Shown in pieces: positions 10,041 to 21,649 of a stretch of 64,000 bases of DNA. This DNA comes from Allium sativum (taxonomy: Eukaryota; Streptophyta; Magnoliopsida; Asparagales; Amaryllidaceae): contig CM060912.1 in the NCBI GenBank assembly GCA_030737875.1, positions 882,717,199 through 882,781,198 of the forward strand. The letters are read 5' to 3'. A program made the position numbers and the translations under genes. Below the pieces are notes generated by a model. The model had not been told where the DNA came from. It searched no databases and saw only the letters and a program-made list of their open reading frames with translations. Within the stretch, counting starts at the first letter, position 1, and each line of letters opens with the position of its first letter.

Positions 10041-10562
10041 TCGGTTTGTCCAGTCCCGGGACGACCTGTATGGAAGAATGTCTGACAGAGTATATTTAAT
10101 AGATCGCGTAAGTTGATCTCTTCAAACGTATGAACGTTTGGTGGTGGAGGAATTCGTTTCTCTTAGCTGAATACCCGTTGTATTTTTAGGGAAATCAATT
10201 TGTGATTTGGCGGGTATGACGATGTGACATTCAAAGTGAATAATTGTGTGATCTGTCAGAGACAAGCGTGACCTCTAGCCTCACAATCGGGAAATGACAA
10301 AAATCGGGTAGGCAGCATGGCTAAGTGGTTGGCTGCCAATTAGAGTGTATTATCACCTATCTAGAGATATTCATTTCATTCTATAATCTGTTGTCGATGC
10401 TGTCCCATTCGGGAAACGGTTGCTGATCCCAACCATTGTTGATATACATTCGATACACTTAAGCGAAATGAGTGGTCGGTCTTGTGTCGATGGGTTGCAA
10501 GATGTTCTTGTTGAACCCGGTGTATTCCTCTCTAGAGGTATACTATCGGAAGGTGGTTCCAT
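10041..10562 (+). other. Conserved non-coding block with several hairpins, A 5' LTR
   Basis: It starts at the GTCC-N7-GGAC hairpin (10048-10062) and ends after GTGTA-TT-CCTCT-CT-AGAGG-TATAC (10520-10543). Equivalents lie at about 17071-17593, 23311-23819, 32249-32758 and, split by A, in C (5500-5784 plus 18329-18560). It is the most similar part of the three LTR families. A 60-63 codon minus-strand frame in it is broken in C by a one-base insertion, which argues against coding. Confidence 0.5.
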
Positions 10563-11297
10563 ACCTTTTCATAGTTGGAAATCCATTGCCTAATAAGTGT
10601 TCGTGGTTTTGATTGTATACTATATATGTAGAACATGAGATGAAAGCGTTTCTGCTAGATGATTAATATATTTTGGTTGATAGACACTATTATAATATCA
10701 ATGAGTTTTGATATAAAGTTTATTGCTTCTTTCAAAAGGATTTTTGAAAGTTAAATAAAATTGAATTGGATTCTCATAAGGGAAAACCCCGTTCCGTTAT
10801 ATGGCGTGGTTTTATGAGATATCATTTTATTGCTCAAACTAGTTTTAAATTGTTTTACTCACACCGGTCCCATGACTGACCCAGAGTTTATTTTGTTTTG
10901 TTTTCCCTAAACTCTTCGGTGCCCAATTTTGTACGGGAAGTCAAGTAGTCAGGATTTTACATATATACTTGGAGAGCTTGGAGCAGGAGGCTTCAGGATT
11001 ATATAGCTATAGTTATTTCTGATGTGTTGTAAGTGTTGTACTCTGATAATGTTACTATATACATATACTGATTTTATTTCAAGGATATGTTATCTATTAT
11101 ATGTTGTTCGTTCCGCTGTGAGATTCGTGTTACTCTGATGTTGTATGTTCTTTTTCTACTTCTATTCTAAGTTTCTATCTTATCTATTCCCACCCTCTGT
11201 TTTCTTTCTATTAGTTTTCTGGTTTCCAGTGTAATTTAGGTTTGACTTGTGTTATTTGGTCAGCTCAAATTGTACTGGAATTTCGGGACACTACAGT

Positions 11298-11315
11298 TGG
11301 TATTCGAGCTTAAGG
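11298..11315 (+). other. Primer binding site, element A (tRNA-Met type)
   Basis: TGGTATTCGAGCTTAAGG two bases after the LTR matches the tRNA-Met initiator type (TGGTATCAGAGC) with one inversion-like change, TTCG for TCAG. Confidence 0.75.
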
Positions 11316-11323
11316 TTAAGTAA

Positions 11324-11391
11324 TAACCTTGGCTCTGTGGCGTGACTCAGTAGAGATGGGGTTAGTAATACCCTAGATTGAGTTGAGTGTA
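11324..11391 (+). promoter_or_regulatory. Shared leader block, element A
   Basis: CCTTGGCTCTGTGGCG, AGAGATGGGGTTAGTAATAC and CCTAGATTGAGTTGAGTG lie just after the primer site. Nearly the same block is at 24533-24604 (B) and 37491-37560 (C). GGGT-N7-ACCC can pair. Position and conservation suit a packaging or dimerisation signal (inference). Confidence 0.5.
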
Positions 11392-12439
11392 TATATATAC
11401 GAGTGAATGTATTTGTTATTTGATATAAAGTGGTTTTATATTGTGTAGATTTATTGGATGAGTTGTTTATGGGTTCTGGTTGATCAGTTTGATCCACTGT
11501 ATCGGTAGGGGTTTATAAACACTCGAATACGATGGGTCGACACGATATGTTTTGAAAAGAGGGTAAATGAAAATAAGTTTATCCAAATTTTATTTTTATA
11601 TAAAGAAAATACATATATTGGAATTATAATATATTGGATATATTGGTTGTTATTATAATCGAGTAAGATTGTAAATTGAAATGGTTATGTAAATAGCCAA
11701 TCAGAATTCATATAAGTGAAATACGTGGAATCAGATGAATTAAATCTGAAGTTAAAATCAGAATTGAAATTAAAACCCTGGAAATTGGAAAGGTGTTTGT
11801 AAATGCATTTGAAATTGATATATGAGAATTTTAAAATAATGGGAGATTTTAAAATGTTTTACCAGCATTATAAATGGTATTTTGAAATGATTTCAAAATG
11901 GAAGTGTTTAGATATGGTGTTGAAAGTGATTTAGTATTGAACTCACTTCTATCACTGGAAAATAAATCCTGATGATGACAGCTGCATCATCGGTGTTCAA
12001 TTTCGATTTTCTAAGTGATGGATTACTACCAAAGATTTTTTTTGAAATGTTTTGAGAAAAACAAGTTGTATTGAAATTCCGGAAAGGGATATTTGATTTT
12101 TGGAAAGTCTAAGCTATTTGAAACTCCCAGGTAAAGATAGTTTGAAATAAAAACTAATTAAATAGAAATTTTTGAAAGCAAATTTGAAATTGAAATAAAG
12201 GCAGTTCAGTGGTAATTGAATTGAATTGGATTAGAATGGTATCTAGAAAAATTGGATTGATGATATAGGAATTTGGAATGGAACTTGAGTTGATAAGTTA
12301 AGAGTTTGGAATTTGAGAATGGAGTTTGAATGGAATTTGACTTTGGTTTAAAAAAAATTATGTTGAGGATGAACTGATTGCAGTTTGTTTGGGATGACAT
12401 TGATTTATGCAGAATTTGTAACAGATGGAAAGGATGTAT

Positions 12440-12610
12440 TAATATGCCCGACAAAAAGGTACAAGTTTATATTTGGTATAAGCATGAGATTTATGAGCTG
12501 ATTTGGCAAGCCGCTTGGCTGTTTGATTTTCTTTTGGGATGGAGAAGGCCCAGAGAGGCGAGTTGGAGCTATTGACTAGTACAAAGGAGGTGCTGGCGAA
12601 ATTTTTTGAA
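12440..12610 (+). other. Shared pre-polypurine block, element A
   Basis: Contains TATGCCCGACAAAAAGGT, GGCAAGCCGCTTGGCTGTTT, GGCCCAGAGAGGCGAG and GTACAAAGGAGGTGCTGG. The same block occurs at 26382-26560 and 27625-27805 in B and, diverged, at 38050-38210 in C. No frame is shared. Confidence 0.5.
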
Positions 12611-12788
12611 AATTTCGGGTGTTACTTTTTTTTTTAGGAATTTTGAAAATTTTCCTTAGTAGGAATAAACAAGTATTTAATTGAAATTAAATTGGTTTAG
12701 TTAAAACTGGAGTAAGAAATAAACAAATAATTTGTAACCAGCTAATAGGGTTTGTTTTCTACTTTAGCAATTTCGAGGACGAAATTAT

Positions 12789-12804
12789 TTTAAGGGGGAA
12801 AGAA
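12789..12804 (+). other. Polypurine tract, element A
   Basis: TTTTAAGGGGGAAAGAA directly before the TGTAATGTC start of the 3' LTR. Confidence 0.8.
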
Positions 12805-15280
12805 TGTAATGTCCCGTATTTTTATGGTATTATAATTAATCTATTTAATTATATAAACAGTGATTTAGAGGATTTAATGGTGGTTTAATTAAATAACTTT
12901 GAATATTTAATTAATATAATAATTAAATAATATATTTAATTCTGAAATAATCAGAATTAGCTGAAATGGCAATACGGTGTGAAATGGGAAATTCAAAATA
13001 TATAATTTAGTTTAGAATTTGAATTAGAATAACGAATATATTATTTGAACGACAGTCTGAACGTATAATTATATTATATTTATAATCGAGCTCGAAATGG
13101 CGCGACAATTCGTTATTTGGCGATTTGAACTTCAATCGAATATACAGAAGCCACTTTAAATCGGATTTCTGTGAAACAATAAACGTACGGATCTGGTAAA
13201 CTGTATTTTTCAAATGGAAGAGAAAAATTGAGATTTCTCTTTATAAATTGTAAGTTGCGGTCAAATCAAATTTTAAGAATAACGCTATGGAATCGTTTAT
13301 GAGCCATAACGATTTATTTAATATAACTAAATAACGGTTTCATATTTAGACAAATCCTTTAGACGTAGTTATAATTAAATTTTTAGAATTTTTCTGTAAT
13401 TTTTATTTTTGGAAAATAAGCAACTTTTTATTTGGAGTGTTTTACACCCTTAATTAGCATATTTGGGGTTCCACAGAATGAGTAAACTAGTCTATATTAA
13501 TATATTTTTGGGATCGTGGTGTATTGCTCGATATAGTCGTATTTTTATTTTCTGTCTGTAACGGCTTCTACGTAAATGAAATCTTACATAACAGGGATTT
13601 CCTTATCTGCACCGAATAAATGACCGATGTTTCAAATATTAGAAAAAAACTGGTACTTGCAAACTAAACTTTACGTAATAGTAAATGATATATAACTCTA
13701 GGCAGAAATTTGTTTGGTATATTATATATTGATGCCCACTCTTCACATGATAGATACATTATTTCTTAGCTTAGAAGTAAACGGGATTATTAAATAGGTT
13801 TGGTGTTCCTTGGCTAAGGATCGTACACGTTACTTCAGCCCTGCCCTATCACTAGGAAAATCAGACTGCGAACCTTACTGTATTCTATTACTTAGCGGAG
13901 AAGGATCCAGCACTAAAGGCTCAAGCAATATCTTTCTGATTTCCTTCTTCATTTTCGCTTTAGGAAGTCGAGTTCAAACAAAAGTAAAAGTCAATAAAAA
14001 CTCAAAACTAAATACTCTAACAAAATCCAAAGAAGAAAATCGAGCATTAGGAATGAGGAACGGCGTGGATTGACAGTTGGCAATGGAGATGAGCAGGTGC
14101 GGACATATTTTCTGGAGTTGCATGGAGCGGTTTCCTTCCGAGAGTTCATGAGGGATTGTTCTCGAGTGGGGAGGTGCTGTGCGAGTTGAACAGGGAAGTG
14201 GCAGGCCGATGGAGTGTTAGACGAGGAGAATTTGGGTGTAATTTGTTTGAATTTTGGTGAACAAATGTTTTGGGAAATGGTGTTTTGGGTTTTGCAGGTT
14301 GGGTGTTACTGGAGTGCGAGTTGGGTTTGGTAGGAGGAAGGAAGGAGGAACGACAGTAGTTTAAACAGTGTTTGAGGTCTCGCATTGAACCTGAACAAGA
14401 AGGGTGGTTGCGAGAGTTTTATTTTGTGAAATAAGTTTGAAAAATGAAGTAACGAGAGTGATGGGAGTGTAAGAGTGGCAACATGGAGCTGGAGTTACAG
14501 TGGCTCTCCTTAGAAAGAGGGAGGAAGATAAACATTTGGGGCGGTCATTTTCTTGAATGGGCCGACAAATCAAATTGAATTTCGAACAGTCAGATCCGTT
14601 GGGATCGTAGGGATAGACACTATAACATGGAACTGACTGGAAGTGGATTGGAGTTCGTTACAATTTATAGCGAAATAAATTGTCTGTCTGAATCAACAGA
14701 CGCAAATCGTTATTTAACGGTTAATGCGAAATGTGAGTAAAACTCACCAACTCTATCAGTTCATATTTTTATAACGTATATTTAGAACTGATAAATGATG
14801 ATTGATTGTTGTGTATTGACTGTTTGGTCGAACTGTTAAGTAATTGGTTGAAATTATAGATCTGGTTATATATATATAAATATATATATAAAAATTGATT
14901 CTGTTTAGCAGAATATTTCATAGTGAAATGAAATTGATGTTAATTTTATTGTTTAACATCTGTGGATGTAGGGAAACAGGTTGGAGGAATCCGACTGGAT
15001 TCCTCAACATTTATTTTATTGTTTTTCATATATGATGATATATGATGTGATATATAATATGTTGTTGATTTTGTATGTTAGAATGATATTGATCATTGTT
15101 AGTTGGTATTTTAAATACCATAAGGGATACTGGAATGTTAAAATGGAAATTTTCAATGTTATATTGAAAAAGAAATATTTATAAAATCAAAAGATTTTAT
15201 AAAAAGAAAATATTTATTTAGAAAAAAAATAGATTAAAAAGAAATATTTATTTGGTAAACAAATAGATAGAATTGAAAAG

Positions 15281-15471
15281 GAAATATTTGTTAAACATTT
15301 ACAAATAGAATTGGAAGGGGAATATTTGTAAACCATTTACAAATAGAATTGAAAGGGGAATATTTGTAAACCATTTACAAATAGAATTGAAAGGGGAATA
15401 TTTGTAAACCATTTACAAATAGAATTGAAAGGGAAATATTGGTAAAACATTAACAAATACAATTCGAAGAA
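15281..15471 (+). repeat. 38-bp hairpin tandem array, A 3' LTR
   Basis: Second copy of the array at 8248-8432, again about five units with ATTTGTAAA/TTTACAAAT arms. Confidence 0.8.
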
Positions 15472-15631
15472 AAATATTTATTTAGAAAATAAATAGAGTT
15501 ATAAAAGGGGATTTTAAATGAGATTTAAGTGTTAGAAATAAAAAGGAGATTTCGTATGGATAATTCTATAAATAGATGTACAAATAGAATTTGGAAATGG
15601 GATACTATTTGAAATACGAAGTCAAACTTAA

Positions 15632-16140
15632 TAGAGTTAATCGAATATAGTTTATTCAAAAGAAAGAGTTATCGAATATAGTTTATTCGAAAGAAAGAGT
15701 TATCGAATATAGTTTATTCGAAATTAAGAGTTATCTAATATAGTTTATTCGAGTAGAGTTAAAGGAGTTAATCGAATATAGTTTATTCCAAAGGAGTTAA
15801 TCCAATAGAGCTAATCAAGTATAGTTTATTCGAAAGATAGTTAATCGAATATTAGTTATTCGAAGTGAGATAATTGAATATTAGTTATTCGAAGAGAGTT
15901 AATCGAATATTAGTTATTAGAAGTGAGATTATCGAATATAGTTTATTCGAAAGAGAGTTAATCGAATATTAGTTATTCGAAGTGAGATAATCGAATATTA
16001 GTTATTCGAAGAGAGTTAATCGAATAGTAGTTATTCGAAGTGAGATAATCGAATATATATAGTCGAAGAGAGTTAATCGAATATTAGTTATTCGAAGTGA
16101 GTTTATCGAATATTAGTTATTCAAAGAGAGTAATCGTCAA
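15632..16140 (+). repeat. 29-bp hairpin tandem array, A 3' LTR
   Basis: Second copy of the array at 8596-9110, TCGAATA/TATTCGA arms. Confidence 0.8.
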
Positions 16141-16888
16141 ATTCGATTATATCGAGTTCGGGAAAGTACTTATACTTTCCAATTTCTATCAAGATTTATT
16201 TATTTATAAATAAATTGTATATTTAGTTATCTATTTAAATTAAGGAATAAAAGTTATATTTTGAAGTTAGAAATTTCAGAAGTAGGGATTATAACGCTAT
16301 AGTTATAATCAGTGTTTTCAATAAAGAAGTGGATTCATAATAGAATCCGAGAGTTACGTAGGGAAGTTTGTTAAAGATTTGGAAGGTGAACTTTGTCTAT
16401 TTCAAAGTTAGAAATGTTGTTCAGTTAAGGTCTGAGAGGTAGTTATACCCCAACTTGATTAACTTCGTTTTTAACTAAGGAATGGTTAAGGTTCGATAGT
16501 GAAGGATGGTTAAGTGAATTTAGTTAATGAGTTTAATGTTTTGAGTTGGCATAGCGGTGTTTTATTAAAACATCTGTTAAATCCAATGAATGAGTTTCGG
16601 AAACATTTTCCAAATATATCAGAGATATTTTCTAATCATAGAAAATGAAATGTTCGATGTTAAAGAATGCTGGAATGACAGTGATACATGAAAAAGAGAT
16701 GGAAATGTTTTCCAATGATTAATAACGTATATTTTCTAAATTTAGAAAATAGGGAATGTTGAATATATGGAAACAGATAACTGAATAAATTAATGATAAA
16801 TTAATTTAAAAAGGAGAAAAGGTTGATTGATGATTGATCGGTAGAATTTCCATCTGGAAATAATATTGTTGCTTGCACACGTGTTTTT

Positions 16889-16918
16889 CTTTGATAGTTA
16901 ACTCACCGACTATCGAAG
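16889..16918 (+). other. Conserved GATAGT/ACTATC hairpin, A 3' LTR
   Basis: CTTTGATAGT and ACTATCGAAG around a 10-base loop, identical in its arms to the 5' LTR copy. Confidence 0.6.
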
Positions 16919-18323
16919 ATTCTGACCATTTCCGTTGTCAATACGCAGAGACTGGGATCATATATATTATCGGAAAACCACTCCGTATGGCAATAGCGTT
17001 GTGATCAAATATGATGAAGATAATCTAAGACAGAGTTATGCAAGGACTGTCCTATTTACAGAATAGTGCCTTCGGTATGTCAAGTCCCAGGACGACCTGT
17101 TTGGAAGAATGCATGATAGAGTATATTTAATAGATCGCGTAAGTTGATCTCTTCAAACATATGAACATTTGGTGGTGGAGGAATTTGTTTCTCTTAGCTG
17201 TATACCCATTGTATTTTTAGGGAAATCAATTTGTGATTTGGCGGGTATGACGATATGACATTCAAAGTGAATAATTGTGTGATCTGTTAGAGATAAGTGT
17301 GACCTCTAGCCTCACAACTGGGAAATGACAAAAATCGGGCAGGCAACATGGCTAAGTCGTTGGCTGCTAATTAGGGTGTATTATCACCTATCTGGTGATA
17401 TTCATTTCATTCTATAATCTATTGTCGATGCTGTCCCATTCGGTAAACGGTTGCTGGTCCCAACGGTTGGTGATATACATTCGATACACTCAAGCGAAAT
17501 GAGTGGTCGGTCATGTGTGGCCGGGTTGCAAGATGTTCTTGTTGAACCCAGTGTATTCCTCTCTAGAGGTACACTATCGTAAGATGGTTCCATACCTTGT
17601 CATAGTCGGAAATCCATTACCTAATAAGTGTTCGCGGTTTTGATTGTATACTATATATGTAGAACGTGAGATGAAAGCGTTTCTGCTAGATGATTATTAT
17701 ATTGTGGTTGATAGACACTATTATAATATCAATGAGTTTTGATATAAAGTTTATCGCTTCTTTCAAAATGATTTTTGAAAGTTAAATCAAATTGATTTGT
17801 ATTCTCATAAGGGAAAGCCCCGTTCTGTTATACGACGTGGTCTTATGAGATATCATTTTATTGCTCAAACTGTTTTTAAATTGTATTACTCACACCAGTC
17901 CCATGACTGACCCAGAGTTTATTTTGTTTTGTTTTCCCTAAACTCTTGGGTGCCCAATTTTGTACGAGCAGTCAAGTAGTCAGGATTTTACAGATATACT
18001 TGGAGAGCTTGGAGCAGGAGGCTTCAGGATTTTATAGCTATAGTTATTTCCGTTGTGTTGTAAGTGTTGTACTCTGATAATGTTACTGTATACATATACT
18101 GATTTTATTTCAAGGATATGTTATCTATTATAAGTTGTTTGTTCCACTGTGAGATTCGTGTTACTCTGATGTTGTATGTTCTTCTTCTTCTTTTCTAAGT
18201 TTCTATCTTATCTATTCTCACCTAATGTTTTCTTTCTATTAGTTTTCTGGTTTCCAGTGTAATTTGTGTTGGACTTGTGTTATTTGGTCAGCTCAAATTG
18301 TACCGGAATTTCGGGACACTATA

Positions 18324-19062
18324 GGGTCTCTCCCATTAGGGTGTATGGTCACCATCTAGAGAAAATTCGTTATTTGTTCTTCCTTTTGCTTCTTTATCTC
18401 CCGGGAACGGTTATGTTGCTAACAACCGTGAGTGACAATATATTCGGTACATTCAAGCGAAATGAATGGCTGGTCATGTGTGGGCCGGGTTGCAAGGCGT
18501 TCTTGTTGAACCCAGTGTGTTCCCCTCTAGAGATACACTATCGGAAGGTGGTTCCATACCTTGTCATAGTCGGAATCCAATCTCCAATAAGCGCACTCGG
18601 TTTTGATTGTATACTATATATGTGGTGCGTGAGTTGTAAGGGTTCTACTAGATTGTTATTTATTTGTAATTAGACATTATCATAATATAAAAATAATATT
18701 GATTTCAATAATGTTTTGGGTTATCGTAAGATAAAAACTGTCCGTATTTATGTGCGGATTTGGTCTTATGATTATCCTTTTCTTTCGAAAATAGTTTGAA
18801 CTTTAAAATCAAGTTGGATGATTCCCCTTAAAACTTTGCGAGTTTTTCTCACTTTGGTTCACCAGACTGACCTGGTATTTGTAATGCTCGGGTTAAACTG
18901 GGTTGTACAAGTCTAGGTTATCGGATGCTGCAAAGTCCAGAGACGAGTTGGAGGTGTTCAGATGTATGATATCTAGTATTTATTCCGCTGTGTGACTGCA
19001 TATGAGGATAGGTTATTATAATTGTCCAGGCGTGTTGATGTACTCTGATGATTGTAAGTTTT
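18324..19062 (+). repeat. Element C 5' LTR, fragment 2 (between A and B)
   Basis: It resumes where 5789 stopped: AGGGTGTATGGTCACC and the conserved block with AACGGTTATG, TTGTTGAACCCAGTGTG and the hairpin GTGTG...TACAC at 18515-18538. It then follows the order of the A and B LTR tails (AGACTGACC, TGCAAAGTCC, TTCCGCTGTG). Its last five bases, GTTTT (19058-19062), are the target duplication of B. A 135-codon plus frame (18266-18673) crosses the A/C junction and is an artefact. Confidence 0.7.
19058..19062. repeat. Target site duplication of B, left copy
   Basis: GTTTT, identical to 33445-33449. Confidence 0.85.
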
Positions 19063-20019
19063 TGTAATGACCCGCATTGGCAGGGGTATTATGATTAATT
19101 TATTTAATTGTATAAATGGTAGGTTAGTGAATTACATGGTCGTTGAATAAAATAATAGTGAATATTTAATTAAAATAATAAATTAAATAATATATTTAAT
19201 TCTGAATAATCAGAATTTGTCGAAATGACGATATGGTGTGAACCGGATCATCTGTGATATTTCATTCAGCTTGGAATTTGAATTTGAATAACGAATATAT
19301 TCAATCGTCGACTGTTGAACGTATAGTTTATAATATAATTGTAAACGAGCTCGAAATGGCGCTGCAGTTCGCTAATTGGCTATTCGAACTTCAACTGAAT
19401 GTACAGGATTCGTTTTAAATCGGATTTCTGTGAAACAAGAAACGTGTGGAGCTGGTGGAGTATATCTTTCTAGTGGAAGAGAAAAATCGGGATTTCGTCG
19501 TGTAGATTTTGAGATATGTCCAAATCAAATTTCAGAAAAGTCGCTGTGGAATTCCATTATAATTTGCAACGCTTTATTTATGTTATAAAAGGATTTTCAA
19601 TATAACTAGAGATTGGGTTTGAATTTAGACAAGGTTCTTTTGGGACATATTGATAATTTAATTTTTAGAATTTTACTGTAATTTTTAATTAATTAAATAA
19701 GCAACTTTTATTTGGAGTATTTCGCACCCTGAAATCAACATTTTGAAGTGTCAAAATATGAGTCCACCTACCGATATTATTATATTTCTGGAGTCGGGAC
19801 ACCTCGCTGATCACAACGGTATTTTTATATCTGTCCATAACAACTCATATGGGAACGAAATATTACATAGCGGGATACACTAAGTTTTTAACTTAAAACT
19901 AAAGTTATCTTCATTTCTCCTTGGTCAAAAATTAAGCCACGCCTTCGTTATCTTCTCAGCCATTTGTTTCTTCTGAAACGTGGAATGAACACATCCTTTT
20001 AATCCCAAAAAGGAAACCC

Positions 20020-20027
20020 CTATATGA
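20020..20027 (+). promoter_or_regulatory. Possible TATA box of element B
   Basis: CTATATGA about 960 bases into the LTR, followed by a pyrimidine-rich start region; the same sequence is at about 28955-28962 in the 3' LTR. Confidence 0.4.
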
Positions 20028-21649
20028 CACCCCTTTCCCCTTTAACCTAATTCCTTCCTTAGATTAATTTTTTTTCCATGTTTCATCTTTCGCAGCCGCC
20101 AACAGTTCCTTACTCAAACATGGAAACCGCACCTTTCTAAAATCTCATAAAAATTGAATATAATCTCTAAATTCATGAGTCCAGTATTTTTTGAGTTCGG
20201 TTAAGATAAGGCTTTCCTTTCTCTGAGTTTAATGGGTTGCGCACACGTCTGGGCTGTGCGATTTTTGAGCCAACGTTAATTTAGGGTAGAGCGGTGATAA
20301 AAAAATCGAAGTTATGATCCACGAGCTTGAGTTGGAATTTTTTGGTTGAGGAAATCGATTTCGGTTTGCTGAGTTTTGTTTGTGAGTTTGCTGGGAACTG
20401 TCAGCACTTGTGTGCGTTATATGTATGAACGAGAGTATGAGGTTTGGGCGAGGTTCTTGAAGGATGGGAGATGAGCTGAAATGGTTCGGAAGTGGGGCGG
20501 ATGTTTGCAGTAGCAGGTGAGAGTAAGGGGTCGCGGTGAGATAGAGAACGGGAAGGAGATGCCAGTAAGGAGTTTTGTGGGTTGCGTGAAGGGAAAGGCC
20601 AGAATCTGGGGAGGCATGACTGCGGAGAGGTTAGTGAAGGGGGGGCAAAATGATGGTTTTTGTTTTCGTGTAAGAACGATGGAGTTGGGAGGGTCGAAAG
20701 TTGCGTTGATGAAGCTTGGAAATTATCTGTAGATCGATTGGGGAGGAGGACTTAGTGGACGGGCTTTACGATGTGGGTTTGAGCTTTAAGGGTGTGATAG
20801 TGGGCTTCAAAGAAGAATGGGCTGGGCCGAGGTAAAGAAGTTAAAGCCAATTGAAATTAAAATCCATGTTTTAATTATTTAAAAATGTATTAACTTCGAA
20901 TGTGTATAACTCTACCATACGTAATCGGAATCCAGCGAAACAAGATCCGATGGGATCGTATGGACGGACACTACCTATTGGAACTGATTGGAAGCGGAAT
21001 GGAGCTCGTTTGGATTTTTGGCGAAATAAATTATTTGATTCAAATCAAACAAACAGTTTATCGTTCTTTAACGATGAACTGCAAATGTGAGTAAATCTCA
21101 CTAACTCTGAATAGTTTATAATTTCATGTTGTATTTTAGAACTGTTAGAAATTGTCTGATTGACTGTGTGTGATTGTTGATTGAACTGCTAGTCAGTTAG
21201 TTAAAATTTCTATATTGATTCTGTTTAACAGAATATATCATATGGAACTAAAAGTGATGTTATCTATATTATTTAACATCTGTGATGCAGGGAAACAGGT
21301 TGGAGGAATCCGACCGGATTCCTCAACATTTATTTTATTGTTTTTCATATATTGTGATATATGATGTGTTATATAATCTGTTATGGATTATTTGTGTTGG
21401 AATGATGTTGATCATTGTTATTCGATATTTTAAATATCATAAAAGACCCTGGGATGTAAAAAGAATGATTTCAATGTATATTGAAATAAAGGGATTTTAT
21501 AAAATCAACAGATTTTATAAAAGGAAATATTTCGAAAATAAATAAAAGGGAAAAAAATGTTTTAAACGAATAGAGTTGTATAAAAAGGGAATCATTTGTA
21601 TAGTGAAGAACTGTTACTAAAAGTAATCTTTATAAATGAATAGTTTATT

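Larger units (their letters stand above)
5790..11295 (+). repeat. Element A 5' LTR
   Basis: No coding region is seen. Order of contents: an AT-rich start; a TATA-like site near 6774; a GC-richer block at 7060-7720 ending in a GTGAGT splice-like site; short perfect hairpins at 7961-8172; a 38-bp tandem array at 8248-8432; a 29-bp array at 8596-9110; the GGTA/TACC module at 9398-9420; the GATGTTTT hairpin at 9514-9555; the GATAGT hairpin at 9858-9887; a conserved block at 10041-10560; then an AT-rich, pyrimidine-tract tail. Everything recurs in the 3' LTR. Confidence 0.85.
11296..12804 (+). other. Element A core (internal region), non-coding
   Basis: It contains the primer site, the shared leader block (11324-11391), about 1 kb of AT-rich sequence without a gene, the shared pre-polypurine block (12440-12610) and the polypurine tract. 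The last bases before the tract resemble the 3' end of a chromovirus pol frame (AATTTCGAGGACGAAATT), a remnant of a coding ancestor. Confidence 0.8.
5790..18323 (+). mobile_element. Element A: large non-coding LTR retrotransposon (LARD-like)
   Basis: Two LTRs of 5506 and 5519 bp flank a core of only 1509 bp. The LTRs start TGTAATGTC and end CACTACA (CACTATA in the 3' copy). A tRNA-Met-type primer site follows the 5' LTR and a polypurine tract precedes the 3' LTR. Flanks are AGGTC (5785-5789) and GGGTC (18324-18328), a 5-bp duplication with one mismatch. No protein is encoded. By eye the first 250 bases of the LTRs differ by roughly 5 percent, more than in B, so A appears older. It is inserted in the 5' LTR of C. 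Large retrotransposon derivatives with long LTRs and no coding capacity are a known class; this one is unusual in being almost all LTR. Confidence 0.85.
12805..18323 (+). repeat. Element A 3' LTR
   Basis: The 5519-bp copy is colinear with 5790-11295. Its last bases read CACTATA where the 5' copy has CACTACA. It contains the 38-bp array (15281-15471), the 29-bp array (15632-16140), the GATAGT hairpin (16889-16918) and the conserved block (17071-17593). One arm base of the GTCC hairpin is mutated (GTCA at 17079-17082). No gene is seen. Confidence 0.85.

Noticed and set aside
10371..10562. A 60-63 codon minus-strand frame repeated in the A and B LTRs (also 17402-17593, 23637-23819, 32576-32758).
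   Set aside because: The C copy (18379-18560) has a one-base insertion that breaks it, and there is no start context or domain. Conservation is better explained at the DNA or RNA level.
18266..18673. A 135-codon plus-strand frame.
   Set aside because: It spans the junction of element A and element C, so it is an insertion artefact.
20417..20732. Overlapping frames on both strands in the B leader block, similar at 29336-29587.
   Set aside because: The two LTR copies differ by indels in the G run (29572-29582) that shift the frame.
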